DNA from: Planctomycetota bacterium
GTDB taxonomy: Bacteria; Planctomycetota; UBA11346
Length of the DNA stretch: 42,165 nucleotides
Direction: 5' to 3'
NCBI GenBank assembly: GCA_007693455.1
Contig: REDP01000161.1
Coordinates: 1-42,165, forward strand
The translations under genes and the position numbers were made by a program. Below the pieces are notes generated by a model. That model was not told the DNA's origin. It searched no databases and worked only from the letters and a program-made list of their open reading frames with translations. Positions 7,869 to 17,711 of this stretch are shown in pieces; positions within the stretch are counted from its first letter, which is position 1, and each line of letters starts with the position of its first letter.

Positions 7869-10800
7869 CTAATCAGGCATATTGTTGAGGCCCAGGCGAT
7901 CCAGTCCTGCTTGGGCATATTCCACATAGCCACCACCAACCTTGGTCAGGCTTTGGTAGGCATCTGCCCCCTCTACGGGCCTGGCTAGACACTCCGCCAC
8001 CATAGCGGCCAAGGCACGGTACTTTTCTCCGCCCACTAGACGCTGGATGGGCTCCCATACTACCTGCCAAGGGAGATATTCCAAAGCGTAGAAAGCCAGG
8101 CGGGCGGCGACGGTAGTGGCGGTGCTGGTACGCTCGGTCTCAAGAACATCCATCATTTGGAAACAGGTCATAAAGTCCCGCTGAGCGGCATCTTCATGGC
8201 CGAGATGGCGAGCCAAGGCACCCCGTAACAATCGCAGAGGTGGACTGGGATCCTCCAGCGATTCAAGCCAGCGCCAAATGGGATCACGACCACCACAGGT
8301 CAGCACATACAAGACGTCACGCAAAGTGCGCGCATTACCCAGCAAACGATCAATGCGGGCGATATATTCCGGATGATTACGCGGTAATTCGGCAATGCGC
8401 TGGACCAATGGCTCATACCACTGCAAGGGATGCAAGCCATCAGCCTGAATGTCAAAGCCACGCAGACGGCAGCGCTGAATTGCATCCAATTGGGCTTCTA
8501 AGGCGTCATACTCCCCTTTATCCATGAGCATGCGTCCATGCGCGCAGATGGGCTCGGTCAAGGCCAGGGCCAAGGTGTCCATGAGGAGTTCATTATCGGC
8601 AAACATAGAAATAAGGTGCTGCAGGAGTCCTATCTCCTTTTCACTTTCCGCTGTCAAGCCACTCTTGGTAATGCGCGCCGAAATCTTATCGATCATCCAC
8701 AGGCAAAAACGCGAACGGGCACGGTCGCCCGCCTCTTGATAGGACAGTACCGTACGCACCGCACGTTCGACCGATCGACCTTCTTCAACTTTAACCCGTG
8801 CCAATTCAAAAATGGCATCCTGGGCAAGAGCGTGTTCTATGCTACGAGAAAGGAATTGCTCTAATTCGCGCTCACTTTGCCGTAGGTGGCCTGCCTGACG
8901 GAACGCTAGACAGAGCATAAAATGAGCTTCGATGGCATCATCGGTTCCCTCATGCTCGGAGAGAAAACGACGATAGGCATCAATAGCCTGGGGAATAAGC
9001 TTCTGGCGTAGCAGTTCATTAGCCACCATAAAGCTGGGAATCATCAGTGGTGAACGGCGTTGATCCATGGTCAAATGATGAATCACCATCTGGCTTTCCC
9101 GCGATGCCAACGCCATTTGCCGATGCATTGGCCCCGCCAACGGACAGGGGTCACGCACCTCTAGGCGGGTTGTGCCATCAAAGGTCACACTGATGGACGA
9201 TCCCACCACTTGCACATCGAGGTGATGGCGCTGTTCGGGAAAGGCGAGGGCCTGGGCTCTCAGGGGGATCATGGAGAGGAGGATTGGGCGCTGATGACTG
9301 CTTTGACCTTCGAGACGACTGACTGTAAGCCAACGGCCGCCAAAGGCGCCCAGAGAAATGCTATAACAGGCATGGGGAGGAACACCGCGGACAAATACCA
9401 TGCATTCTTTGCCGCGAGTCAGGCTAAAACTGGCGCGCAAGTGGGCATCATCACCAACTTCACGACCAAGAGGATATACCTGCAAGCCCACACCACCCAG
9501 CAGCACCCCTTCCATTTCTGGGTGCGCTACCTGTCCGATAGGCTCGCCATCAAAGGCAACCACAGGTTCGGTAAAGGGGTCCAACTGAGTTTGCGTCTGA
9601 TAATTCCATGACCCTACTGGCAGCCAAGCAGCCTTGCGTTCACTGGCCAGACGCTGCCGTTCACGCTCGGCAAAGTTCTCGGAAAATTGCACCAGAAGAA
9701 TACGTAGCTCTTCACGGAATATTTCACACGATGCATAACGATCCTGGGGGTCACGGGCCAAGGCCCATTCGCTAATCGTGCGCAATTGCTGGGGGGCCTC
9801 GGGCCAAACATCCGCAAGAGTGCGGCGGTCGCCCTCTTCAACGCGTTGAATATATTTGACGATCGCCTCATGGGCCTTGCGCTCTACTGGTATATGCAGG
9901 GTTAACAATTCAAAGAGAATAACCCCGAGACTATATATATCCGTCCGCTCATCGGCGCTATTGGCTGCACCTGCCGCCTGTTCGGGAGACATATAGGCCG
10001 GCGAACCGAGCACTGCCCCCACCCGCGTAGAGCGCTCGTTCACGGAACTGGCAACACTGCTGCGCCGACGATAGCGATCGCTGCTCACTTGGCGCGTAGG
10101 GCGGTGTGACTCAGAGTCGTGGTGGGTGGCCACGGTTGCACGGCGCGTAGAATACCGACCTGAACGCGGCCGTGGTGATGCTGCCGTAGCGTTTTCATCG
10201 ACCGCTTCAGCACCGCCGACACCATCGACGAGCGTTGCCTGGTCGGCATCACCAAGCACCGTTGAGGGCTGAGGAGATGTCTCTGGCTGGGATGAGGTAT
10301 CAACGACAGTCGCATCTTCACCTGTATGGCGGCGTTCGGCAGCATCGGTTTGCTCTGGCCGCTGAGCCAGCACGGCATCAGCTAACTCCTCTGCAGCCAT
10401 GGTTTCCATGGTATTGGCCTCAGAAGCGGAGCGGGTCTCTGCTGATCGTTGATCGGGGTCATCTATATCGGGATGCTCAATATCAGGCTCATGGAGTACG
10501 CGAGCCAGACCCCAGTCCAAGACCCGCACTTCACCATGTTCACCTAAAATAATGTTTTCTGGCTTGATATCACGGTGCACCACGCCTTGGCCATGGGCAT
10601 AGGTTATGACATCGAGGATTTTGAGAAAGATATTGAGGCGATCAACAAGGCTCGATACTTGCCAATGGTCTTCGGCTTCACGCAATTCGTCCAGGTACTG
10701 GCTCAGGGTTTTACCCAGCGCCAAGCTCATGGCATAGCATAGCGCCCCTGAGGTTGTCTCTGCGCGATCAAATACAGCCACTACACCAGGATGCTGCAGG

Positions 10801-11015
10801 CGACTGGTCACAAAGGTTTCAGTGATGAATCGTTGTAGGATCGCTTCATTAGAGCTGTACTCGGCGTGGAGGACTTTAATCGCCACCTCACGATTCAAGT
10901 CCATATCATATGCCGCATAGACACTGCCTGTGGTACCGGTACCGATCAATTGGGTCACCTGGTAGCGACCTTTGATCACCGTGCGTTCAGCCAATGCCGT
11001 ACGACTACCACTCAT
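7869..11015 (-). CDS. Large Ser/Thr protein kinase (PknD-like) with expanded activation segment, beta-sandwich-like and TPR regions
   Basis: A 1048-residue Hanks-type kinase. Visible catalytic elements are the glycine-rich loop 'IGTGTTGSVYAA', Lys47 in 'VAIKVL', Glu66 in the C-helix, 'HRDIKPEN' (Asp149), and DWG (167-169) in place of DFG. 'GSPAYMSPEQ' begins only at residue 337, leaving about 165 residues between DWG and the APE-equivalent instead of roughly 25. This insert is acidic at first, then Ser/Thr/Arg-rich, and probably disordered and autophosphorylated. Residues of about 480-700 look like an all-beta, concanavalin/LamG-type domain, and the rest contains helical TPR-like repeats. No clear membrane segment was noticed. 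This architecture, including DWG, recalls chlamydial and planctomycete PknD kinases. It is transcribed divergently from the M16C gene. Substrates unknown. Confidence 0.9.
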   Translation of the reverse strand: MSGSRTALAERTVIKGRYQVTQLIGTGTTGSVYAAYDMDLNREVAIKVLHAEYSSNEAILQRFITETFVTSRLQHPGVVAVFDRAETTSGALCYAMSLALGKTLSQYLDELREAEDHWQVSSLVDRLNIFLKILDVITYAHGQGVVHRDIKPENIILGEHGEVRVLDWGLARVLHEPDIEHPDIDDPDQRSAETRSASEANTMETMAAEELADAVLAQRPEQTDAAERRHTGEDATVVDTSSQPETSPQPSTVLGDADQATLVDGVGGAEAVDENATAASPRPRSGRYSTRRATVATHHDSESHRPTRQVSSDRYRRRSSVASSVNERSTRVGAVLGSPAYMSPEQAAGAANSADERTDIYSLGVILFELLTLHIPVERKAHEAIVKYIQRVEEGDRRTLADVWPEAPQQLRTISEWALARDPQDRYASCEIFREELRILLVQFSENFAERERQRLASERKAAWLPVGSWNYQTQTQLDPFTEPVVAFDGEPIGQVAHPEMEGVLLGGVGLQVYPLGREVGDDAHLRASFSLTRGKECMVFVRGVPPHACYSISLGAFGGRWLTVSRLEGQSSHQRPILLSMIPLRAQALAFPEQRHHLDVQVVGSSISVTFDGTTRLEVRDPCPLAGPMHRQMALASRESQMVIHHLTMDQRRSPLMIPSFMVANELLRQKLIPQAIDAYRRFLSEHEGTDDAIEAHFMLCLAFRQAGHLRQSERELEQFLSRSIEHALAQDAIFELARVKVEEGRSVERAVRTVLSYQEAGDRARSRFCLWMIDKISARITKSGLTAESEKEIGLLQHLISMFADNELLMDTLALALTEPICAHGRMLMDKGEYDALEAQLDAIQRCRLRGFDIQADGLHPLQWYEPLVQRIAELPRNHPEYIARIDRLLGNARTLRDVLYVLTCGGRDPIWRWLESLEDPSPPLRLLRGALARHLGHEDAAQRDFMTCFQMMDVLETERTSTATTVAARLAFYALEYLPWQVVWEPIQRLVGGEKYRALAAMVAECLARPVEGADAYQSLTKVGGGYVEYAQAGLDRLGLNNMPD

Positions 11016-11286
11016 CGTTGACCCCTACTGGCCGATAGCGCTTTCAGCCCGGCCATAGCATACGGGTAGGTATGCAATGGGATACCACTCCACGGCACAA
11101 GAACTCTGAGTCTACATTTTAGTCGCTCTGGACGCCTCATCATCAACAAGTGTGATGAGGCATACAACAAAGGCAAACCCCTTTTTGCTGAGAAACACCA
11201 CGTGTCATAGTCTCTTGCAGCAGTCCAAGCGACCTTACTCAGCAGCTGCTCCCTTGCCTTATTGTCAGTTTCCCCACAACCCCTGC

Positions 11287-14166
11287 ATGGCTGATAACGA
11301 TTTTACCTGCATCCACACCTTCCCCATCCCCAATCTGACCACTGAGGGACAGATATATCGCCACCCCAGTGGTGCGGTGCATGTGCATTTTGCCAATCAC
11401 GATCCCCACCGAGCCTTTTGCCTGGGCTTTCGCACCAGCCCCGAAGATAGCAGTGGTCTGCCGCATATCCTTGAGCACACGGCTCTGTGTGGATCGCGGA
11501 AGTACCCTATTCGCGATCCTTTTTTTATGATGCTGCGGCGCTCGCTGCAGACTTTCATGAATGCCATGACCTATCCAGATCGCACCTGCTACCCCTTTGC
11601 CACGCAAAACCAGCAGGACTTCTTTAATCTCCTTGATATCTATCTGGATGCGGCCTTCGACCCCCTCTTGGATGTCTATGATTTTGCTCAGGAAGGCTGG
11701 CGCCTAGCTCCAGAAGGAGATGGCTGGGCGATTAAAGGAGTGGTCTATAATGAGATGAAAGGAGCCATGGCTGACAGTGATTCCATGGTTTCAGATGCCT
11801 TAGCGGCGGCTTTGCTACCCGATACCTGTTATCGTCATAACTCCGGCGGTGATCCGCGCCATATTCCCGATTTGCAGCATGAGGATCTGGTTGCCTTCCA
11901 CCGCCGCACCTATTGCGCCGCCAATGCCTGCTTTACGACCTGGGGAGACCTTGATCTGGAACGGGTACAGAGCCACATGGCTGCATATTGCCAGCGCTTT
12001 CCCGGCACGGCTGTAGCGATACCTGCGTTACAACAGCCCCTGCGGCAGCGCCAAGACCTGCGCATCTCTGTGCCCCTGGCCCAGGATCAAGATCCCCGCG
12101 ATGTTACCATGGCCGGGATCGCCTGGATTGGTGATGATAGCGCACAGCTGGATGCGGTTCTGCAAGGGGAACTGTGCGAGAGTTTACTCCTGGGGCATGC
12201 CGCTGCGCCCCTGCGCTTGGCTCTTGAGCAATCCCTCCTGGGACGCTCTATTGATGGCTCGGGTTATATGGCCTATATGCGCAACGGCTCGTTCCATGTG
12301 GAAATGCACGGAGTTGATGTCAATGATGGGCCAATCATACACAAACTTATTGATGACACCCTGGAACGCATTGCCAATGATGGCTTTAGCGGCGAAGAGA
12401 TTGCCAGCGCCCTGCATCAACTAGAACTACGCCGACGTTCCATCGGTGGCGATGGTGCACCCTTGGGTCTGCAGCAGGGCCTGCGAGCCATTGGCACATG
12501 GTGCTGCAATGGTGATATCGCCGCCGCCCTCGATCAAGAGCAGGCCTTACAACGCCTCCGTCACACCGCCAGTGACCCTGATTTCTGGCCCCAGTACCTG
12601 CGCCGCTGGTTCATCAATAACCCCCATTGCGCTACCTACAATGCCATTCCAGATACTCAGATGAGCGCACGTACAGCTGAGGCTGAAGCCGCTTTGGTGG
12701 CGAAGAAGCTGGAAGTCTGCGACAATGCGCAGCGTCAGCAACTGCGCACCATGGCCGAAACCCTGCAGCAACGTCAAGAGCAGGATATGGACCTGAGTAT
12801 TCTCCCCAACTTGCAGCTTGAGGACATCCCTGCCCAGCGTGCATGTAGTGATGGCGCCTGGGTGAAGCCAGGTGTACGGGTTTTTCAGGCTGCCACCGGA
12901 GGCCTGCTCTACTGCACGGCAGCCTTCCCCTTGGGCACACTCAACGATGGCGATCTGGCAGTGCTGCCCATGCTGCGTGGAGCCATCGGCAATCTTGGCT
13001 TTGGCTCCCATGATTATCAGGATACCGCGCGCTTGCTGGAAGGGTGCTGTGGCGGCATTAGCGCCCAGCTTCACCTGCATGGGGATGGCAAGGATCCATC
13101 CCAGGTGTCAGGCATTTTGAGCTGCTCCATCTATGGCCTAGCAGACCGTTATCAAGAATGGCTGCCGCTTCTGCCCCAGGTTATCAGCGAACAGCGCTTT
13201 GATGAACATAATCGCATCAAAGAGCTCCTGGCCATGAGTCTGAGCGGGCTCAATGAACAGATTATTGGTCGTGGCCATAGTGTCGCTGCGCTCGCGGCAC
13301 AGCGGAGTTTCCCCGGTATGGCTGGCATCGGTCATCGTCTTTCAGGACTGGGGCGACGGGAGATCTTGCGGCATCTTCTAGGACCGGATGGCGACATCCC
13401 AGGCTATGCTGCTCAAGCCCAGGCCCTATTGCAGCGGATTTGCACGAATCCCCCCAGTCTCGCCCTGGTCAGTGATCTCGCCGACCCCGAGAGTGCCCTC
13501 ACCTGCCTGAGCCAGTCATGGAGCAATCTACCGCCAGATACTCCGCCAGCGGCTGCCTGGTGGCAGCCGCATCCCATCGACCAGAACTGCAGCGCCAGTG
13601 CCTTTACCACCTCCACCCCCATCAATTTTAATGCCATGGCTATCCCTACGGTTCCTGGCGAACATGAGGATGCTGCGGCCTTGGCGGTGTCCTGCCGACT
13701 CCTCACTCATGAACAGCTCCATCGCAATATTCGTGAACAGGGCGGCGCCTATGGGGCGAGTGCTAGCTACCAAGCGAAAACCGCGAGCGTGGTATTAACC
13801 TCCTATCGTGATCCGCGTCTTCAGGACACCTTTAAAGACCTCGGCGATGGCCTTTTGTGGCTACGCGACTGTCCGGCCACTGCCGCGCAACTCAAGGAGG
13901 CAAAGCTCTCCCTTATAGCTGGCATTGATAACCCAGGATCGCCCACGGGAGAAGCACTGCGACGTTTTCTTGGCGACCTCAGTGGCAATACCCCCGAACG
14001 CATTAACCGCTATCGGCAACGCATTATTGCGGTAACGGTCGAGGACATCCATGCCGTAGCCCAACGCTACCTCAACCCCGCTGCGGTTCATCGTGCAACC
14101 ATCACCAGCAATGAACGCGCCGAGCAAGAGTGCGCAGACACCAGCTGGACCCGGGCTGCCCTGTGA
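11287..14166 (+). CDS. M16C-family zinc metallopeptidase (presequence-protease-like)
   Basis: About 959 residues from ATG 11287, the usual size of PreP/insulinase M16C peptidases, which degrade peptides inside a clamshell chamber. The inverted zinc-binding motif HILEH (H60, E63, H64) is present, and the distal Glu lies in 'GVVYNEMKGAMAD'. C-terminal inactive-half features such as 'REQGGAYGASASY' (the substrate-contacting R/Y-type segment) are visible. The ORF track begins at a GTG at 11152, but those 45 residues have no family character, so the internal ATG is preferred; there is no obvious Shine-Dalgarno sequence. Its TGA overlaps the GTG start of the ZapE-like gene (GTGA), making it the first gene of a tightly coupled six-gene run. 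Confidence 0.9.
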   Translation: MADNDFTCIHTFPIPNLTTEGQIYRHPSGAVHVHFANHDPHRAFCLGFRTSPEDSSGLPHILEHTALCGSRKYPIRDPFFMMLRRSLQTFMNAMTYPDRTCYPFATQNQQDFFNLLDIYLDAAFDPLLDVYDFAQEGWRLAPEGDGWAIKGVVYNEMKGAMADSDSMVSDALAAALLPDTCYRHNSGGDPRHIPDLQHEDLVAFHRRTYCAANACFTTWGDLDLERVQSHMAAYCQRFPGTAVAIPALQQPLRQRQDLRISVPLAQDQDPRDVTMAGIAWIGDDSAQLDAVLQGELCESLLLGHAAAPLRLALEQSLLGRSIDGSGYMAYMRNGSFHVEMHGVDVNDGPIIHKLIDDTLERIANDGFSGEEIASALHQLELRRRSIGGDGAPLGLQQGLRAIGTWCCNGDIAAALDQEQALQRLRHTASDPDFWPQYLRRWFINNPHCATYNAIPDTQMSARTAEAEAALVAKKLEVCDNAQRQQLRTMAETLQQRQEQDMDLSILPNLQLEDIPAQRACSDGAWVKPGVRVFQAATGGLLYCTAAFPLGTLNDGDLAVLPMLRGAIGNLGFGSHDYQDTARLLEGCCGGISAQLHLHGDGKDPSQVSGILSCSIYGLADRYQEWLPLLPQVISEQRFDEHNRIKELLAMSLSGLNEQIIGRGHSVAALAAQRSFPGMAGIGHRLSGLGRREILRHLLGPDGDIPGYAAQAQALLQRICTNPPSLALVSDLADPESALTCLSQSWSNLPPDTPPAAAWWQPHPIDQNCSASAFTTSTPINFNAMAIPTVPGEHEDAAALAVSCRLLTHEQLHRNIREQGGAYGASASYQAKTASVVLTSYRDPRLQDTFKDLGDGLLWLRDCPATAAQLKEAKLSLIAGIDNPGSPTGEALRRFLGDLSGNTPERINRYRQRIIAVTVEDIHAVAQRYLNPAAVHRATITSNERAEQECADTSWTRAAL

Positions 14167-15185
14167 CCGCGTCCCCTGCGGCACGGCTGGGGCATAGCCC
14201 CGTTGACTTGGATGCATTCTCAGCGCAGCTAGCAAGCTATGCCTCCAGCAATTCCTGGACGCCGCCACCTCGCTTTGTCGACAAGCGTTTTAGCACCTAT
14301 CGCATTGATCCCCATATTCCAGGTCAAGCCGAAGCGGTGGCTGCAGTGCAAGCCTTTGCCGCACAGGCACGGCGACGGGGGGTAACCGACTGGCTGCGGC
14401 GACGCCGCAAGCATCCCCGTGGTTGCTATCTGGATGGTGATTTTGGGGTTGGCAAAACCCATCTTTTGGCCGCATCCTGGCACGCGGCCCCAGGAAGTAA
14501 AACCTACGCCAGTTTTGCCGAGGCCATTCATCTCGCCATACGATTAGGTCCTCAAGCCGCCATTGAAAGCCTGGCCGCAGACTTGGTGTGTATTGATGAG
14601 TTTGAATTAGATGACCCCTCCAATACACGCCTAGCGGATTTATTATGCGATGGCTTGAGTAATCGGGGTTGTCGGCTCCTGGTCACCAGCAATACGGTTC
14701 CAGGGGAACTGGGTGCTGGCCGTCTGTTCGTGGATCAATTTCGCGCACAATTAGTGCGCATTAGTAGCATATTTACCGATATCCATGTTCCTGGCAATGA
14801 TTACCGCCGCAGTCATGGCGGCGAAAGTGGCGCGCACCCCCTGCGTTGGCACAGTGACTTTACCCCCCAAGCAGGTGACCGCTCACTGATTATTAGCGCG
14901 GCCCAGCTCGACCAACTTTTGATGCATACGCCTTTGACTCATCTCCGCCACCTCCACCACCTCATTGACGAGCTATGCATTCTTGATCTCGATACCTTTC
15001 CCGAACAGTTAAGTGCCCTGCGCTTTGTCCACTGCATTGACCGCTGCTACGATGCCTGCATTCGCATCAGTGCGCGGGCCCACTGTGCCATTGATGAGGT
15101 TTTCCACCCAGAGTACCGTAATTGGGCCTTTGCCAAAAAGTATCGACGCTGCCAAAGTCGTCTCCAGGAGGCCTGCCGTGAATAA
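14163..15185 (+). CDS. zapE: AFG1/ZapE-family P-loop ATPase
   Basis: A P-loop ATPase of about 340 residues. Walker A is 'GDFGVGKTH' (about 92-100), Walker B is 'LVCIDEFELDD' (Asp145, Glu146), followed by a sensor-1-like 'LLVTSNTVP', the typical AFG1/ZapE order. In Escherichia coli ZapE associates with the Z-ring and is needed for division under stress; mitochondrial AFG1 acts with proteases. The start is taken as GTG 14163, which overlaps the stop of the M16C gene by four bases. The ORF-track ATG at 14130 would add 11 residues inside the upstream gene. The 3' end overlaps ybeY by eight bases. The gene symbol is by family likeness only. Confidence 0.85.
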   Translation: MTASPAARLGHSPVDLDAFSAQLASYASSNSWTPPPRFVDKRFSTYRIDPHIPGQAEAVAAVQAFAAQARRRGVTDWLRRRRKHPRGCYLDGDFGVGKTHLLAASWHAAPGSKTYASFAEAIHLAIRLGPQAAIESLAADLVCIDEFELDDPSNTRLADLLCDGLSNRGCRLLVTSNTVPGELGAGRLFVDQFRAQLVRISSIFTDIHVPGNDYRRSHGGESGAHPLRWHSDFTPQAGDRSLIISAAQLDQLLMHTPLTHLRHLHHLIDELCILDLDTFPEQLSALRFVHCIDRCYDACIRISARAHCAIDEVFHPEYRNWAFAKKYRRCQSRLQEACRE

Positions 15186-15672
15186 TACACCACACTGTCT
15201 CATTGAATATATTGACGATGGGGCTGGAGAGGAGGCTCTGAAGGCAATCGACCAGGATATTGTGCAGGCGGTGATTGAACGCGCCTTGGCCGATGAAGAC
15301 CCCAATCCCGATGCGCGCTGGCAGCTTATTGTCCTCCTCGTAGATCCCGCGCGTAGTGCGGCAATTCACGCTGAATGTTTTGCCATGGACGATGCCACTG
15401 ATTGCATGAGCTTCCCTGATGGTACGATCAATCCCGAAAATAATCGTCGGCTTGTGGGAGAAGTTGTGGTATGCCCAGCAATCGCCCACGAGCGTTGCAG
15501 CCAGCCAGGGCACCCTATGCAACTGGGTCAGGAACTGATCTTGTATATCCTCCACGGCGTCTTGCATTGTCTGGGCTACGATGACATTGAAGCCGATGAC
15601 CGTGCGGAAATGTGGCAGCGTCAAAAACACCTTCTTGCCCCCTGGGGCATCCCCGTTGTCGACCATGGCTAG
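15178..15672 (+). CDS. ybeY: Endoribonuclease/rRNA maturation factor YbeY
   Basis: A 164-residue YbeY (UPF0054) protein, a single-strand endoribonuclease involved in 16S rRNA 3'-end maturation and ribosome quality control. The signature 'HGVLHCLGYDD' carries His126 and His130, but the third zinc ligand of the H-x3-H-x5-H motif is Asp136 instead of His. The upstream 'TDCMSFP' corresponds to the conserved TDVLSFP segment. The start is GTG 15178, supported by an AGGAGG sequence at 15166-15171; the longer ORF-track start at 15013 lies deep inside the ZapE-like gene. It overlaps both neighbours by eight bases. Asp can serve as a metal ligand, so activity may be preserved. Confidence 0.88.
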   Translation: MNNTPHCLIEYIDDGAGEEALKAIDQDIVQAVIERALADEDPNPDARWQLIVLLVDPARSAAIHAECFAMDDATDCMSFPDGTINPENNRRLVGEVVVCPAIAHERCSQPGHPMQLGQELILYILHGVLHCLGYDDIEADDRAEMWQRQKHLLAPWGIPVVDHG

Positions 15673-16675
15673 GCCCCAGCACCGCAACCCTGACCCTCGG
15701 CTTCCTCCTGCGCCAAGCCTTCTGCGCAGGATGACCTGCGGAGTATGCATGGGCGTGGCCGATGCGGTGCCAGGGGTGTCGGGTGGCACTATTGCCCTGA
15801 TCCTTGGCGTCTATCGCCATCTTATTGCCCATTTGGCGGCAGTGGTGGATATTGCCGCCCAACCGTGGCTGCGAGGGCCATGGCTGCAACTGCCCACGCT
15901 CCTGCGCTTTCTCGTCCCCCTCCTCCTGCCACTGCTCATCGCCTTATGGCTCACCACTCGTCTCTTGGTAGGTGTTGTGCCCGATGTTCAAGGCCTTGAT
16001 GTGGAACAAGGCAATGCCCTCCTGCGCGAAAACGCGGGGTGGCTCATCGCCCCTCATACGGCACCGCTGATATTGGGATTTTTCTTTGGCCTGGTGGCGG
16101 CGTCGCTGACGGTACCATGGCGTGCACGTCACAACCCCACAGTTTCCCCAAGACACATTATCCTCGTGATCCTTGGTGCGGTGGCGGCCATGAGCCTGAC
16201 CCTTATGCCTGCCAGCAGCGGCAGTGTGCATCCCTTGGCCTTAGCGCTTGCTGGGGCTGCAGCGATTGCGGTGATGCTACTTCCCGGCATTAGTGGCTCA
16301 CTTTTACTGCTGGTATTGGGAATGTATCAACCCATCTCCGATGCCCTGCATCGTGGTGATGTGGGGCAAATGACTGCCGTAGCCATTGGCGTAGGGCTTG
16401 GTGTGGCGTTGGTAATCCCCCTCCTGCGGCGCTTATTACAGCGTGCCCATGATGCCACCATGGCGACGCTCACCGGACTTATGGCAGGAAGCCTCCTTGC
16501 CCTGTGGCCGTGGAAACAGCATTATCTGCCGCAGCAGGTGGAATCATGGGGTCCCATGTATCCCATTCTGCCCCATGGTTCCTGGCTATGGGTAGGAGTG
16601 GCAGCAGCATTGGGTGCAGGGATCATGGTCCTGGTGCGCCTGCTTGCCCCTCCTCCGCAGCATGGAGAAGCATAG
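15665..16675 (+). CDS. DUF368-family polytopic membrane protein
   Basis: About 336 residues with many hydrophobic segments. The N-terminal signature 'GVADAVPGVSGGTIALILG' and the repeat-like 'LLPGISGSLLLLVLGMY' in the second half are diagnostic of DUF368. Recent work has linked DUF368 (and DedA) proteins to recycling of undecaprenyl phosphate across the membrane. That fits the next two genes, which use this lipid carrier. Start ATG 15665 overlaps the end of ybeY by eight bases; the ORF-track start at 15581 lies within ybeY. The family is clear. The lipid-recycling role follows from knowledge of homologues and gene context, not from this sequence alone. Confidence 0.88.
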   Translation: MARPQHRNPDPRLPPAPSLLRRMTCGVCMGVADAVPGVSGGTIALILGVYRHLIAHLAAVVDIAAQPWLRGPWLQLPTLLRFLVPLLLPLLIALWLTTRLLVGVVPDVQGLDVEQGNALLRENAGWLIAPHTAPLILGFFFGLVAASLTVPWRARHNPTVSPRHIILVILGAVAAMSLTLMPASSGSVHPLALALAGAAAIAVMLLPGISGSLLLLVLGMYQPISDALHRGDVGQMTAVAIGVGLGVALVIPLLRRLLQRAHDATMATLTGLMAGSLLALWPWKQHYLPQQVESWGPMYPILPHGSWLWVGVAAALGAGIMVLVRLLAPPPQHGEA

Positions 16676-16679
16676 CACC

Positions 16680-17711
16680 ATGCCATTCATCACTCCATTT
16701 GCGGTTGCTCTGCTCATCTCCATGCTGCTGTGTGGGATAATGATTTGGCTTGCACCGCGCCTGCGCTTTACCGATCAGCCTGGCCGCGAGCGCCATAAGC
16801 AACATACCCGCAGTGTTCCCTACGGTGGTGGCGCGGCCATGGCCGTAGCTTTGCTGGTGGCCCTTTTGGTGGTATACATTCCCGATCTCATTGAGCAGCA
16901 ACGCCCCATTACCATTATCCTGCTCGGAGCAGCCGGACTCTTTGCCCTGGGTTTTATTGATGATATTCGCCCTCTTGGCGCCCGCTGGAAACTGATCATT
17001 CAGGGCATTATTGTCGCCACCACCGTTGGCTTTGCTGATCTCAGCTTGGATATTATTCATCAATGGCCGTGGTTGTCGGCTTTCTTGGCATTCTGGTGGT
17101 GCCTGCTTTTGGCCAATGCCTACAATCTCATGGATCACGCGGATGGCTTGTCGGGGTCCATTGCCTTTGTCAGCATTACCGTGCTCCTGGCTACCGCACT
17201 CCTCAATCAAGAATGGCACCTGGCAGTGATGTGGCTGTCCATGCTGGGGTGTCTGGGTGGCTTTCTTATTTGGAACCTCCCGCCCGCTAAAATTTATATG
17301 GGTGATGCGGGCAGCCTACCTCTCGGATTTCTTATTGCTGCTGGGAGTGTGCATACCGTGTTCTGGCATTCTGATGGCAGCATTGAGACCAATCCTTTGG
17401 CCGTACTCACACCATTGCTCATCGCCATGCTGCCCATTTATGATATGGGGGTGGTACTGATTAAACGCTATCGTTTGGGACGGCCATTGATGAGCGGCGA
17501 TCGTAATCACATCAGTCATCGACTCTCACGCTTGGGCCTCTCCATGCGTTCGGGATTGGCAACGGCGGTAGCCCTGCAGGTGGCCTTGGCGGCAGGAGCC
17601 TTACTCCTGCGCCATCAAGACACGCTTACCGGCGTTGTTGTGGTTGCCCAGGCCGCCTGTCTTTTACTCATAGCGGCCCTGCTGGAAGCCAATCGTGACC
17701 GCGCTATCTAA
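16680..17711 (+). CDS. WecA/TagO-type undecaprenyl-phosphate phosphosugar transferase (glycosyltransferase family 4)
   Basis: About 343 residues with roughly ten membrane segments. MraY/WecA superfamily motifs are in order: the Asp pair in 'LGFIDDIRPLG', 'NAYNLMDHADGLSG', 'IYMGDAGSLPLGF', and the cytoplasmic 'DRNHISHRL' loop characteristic of the WecA/TagO branch rather than MraY. These enzymes load UDP-activated N-acetylhexosamine phosphate onto undecaprenyl phosphate to start O-antigen, enterobacterial common antigen or teichoic-type polymers. ATG 16680 is chosen because GGAGAAG precedes it at about 10 bases; ATG 16662 is possible. It begins four bases after the DUF368 stop and overlaps the Wzy-like gene by 17 bases. 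Confidence 0.9.
   Translation: MPFITPFAVALLISMLLCGIMIWLAPRLRFTDQPGRERHKQHTRSVPYGGGAAMAVALLVALLVVYIPDLIEQQRPITIILLGAAGLFALGFIDDIRPLGARWKLIIQGIIVATTVGFADLSLDIIHQWPWLSAFLAFWWCLLLANAYNLMDHADGLSGSIAFVSITVLLATALLNQEWHLAVMWLSMLGCLGGFLIWNLPPAKIYMGDAGSLPLGFLIAAGSVHTVFWHSDGSIETNPLAVLTPLLIAMLPIYDMGVVLIKRYRLGRPLMSGDRNHISHRLSRLGLSMRSGLATAVALQVALAAGALLLRHQDTLTGVVVVAQAACLLLIAALLEANRDRAI

Noticed and set aside
12547-13080. 177-codon minus-strand ORF
   Set aside because: Antisense shadow of the M16C peptidase gene, which has clear family motifs.
15067-15789. 240-codon minus-strand ORF
   Set aside because: Antisense to zapE, ybeY and DUF368, all of which have clear signatures and coupled starts.
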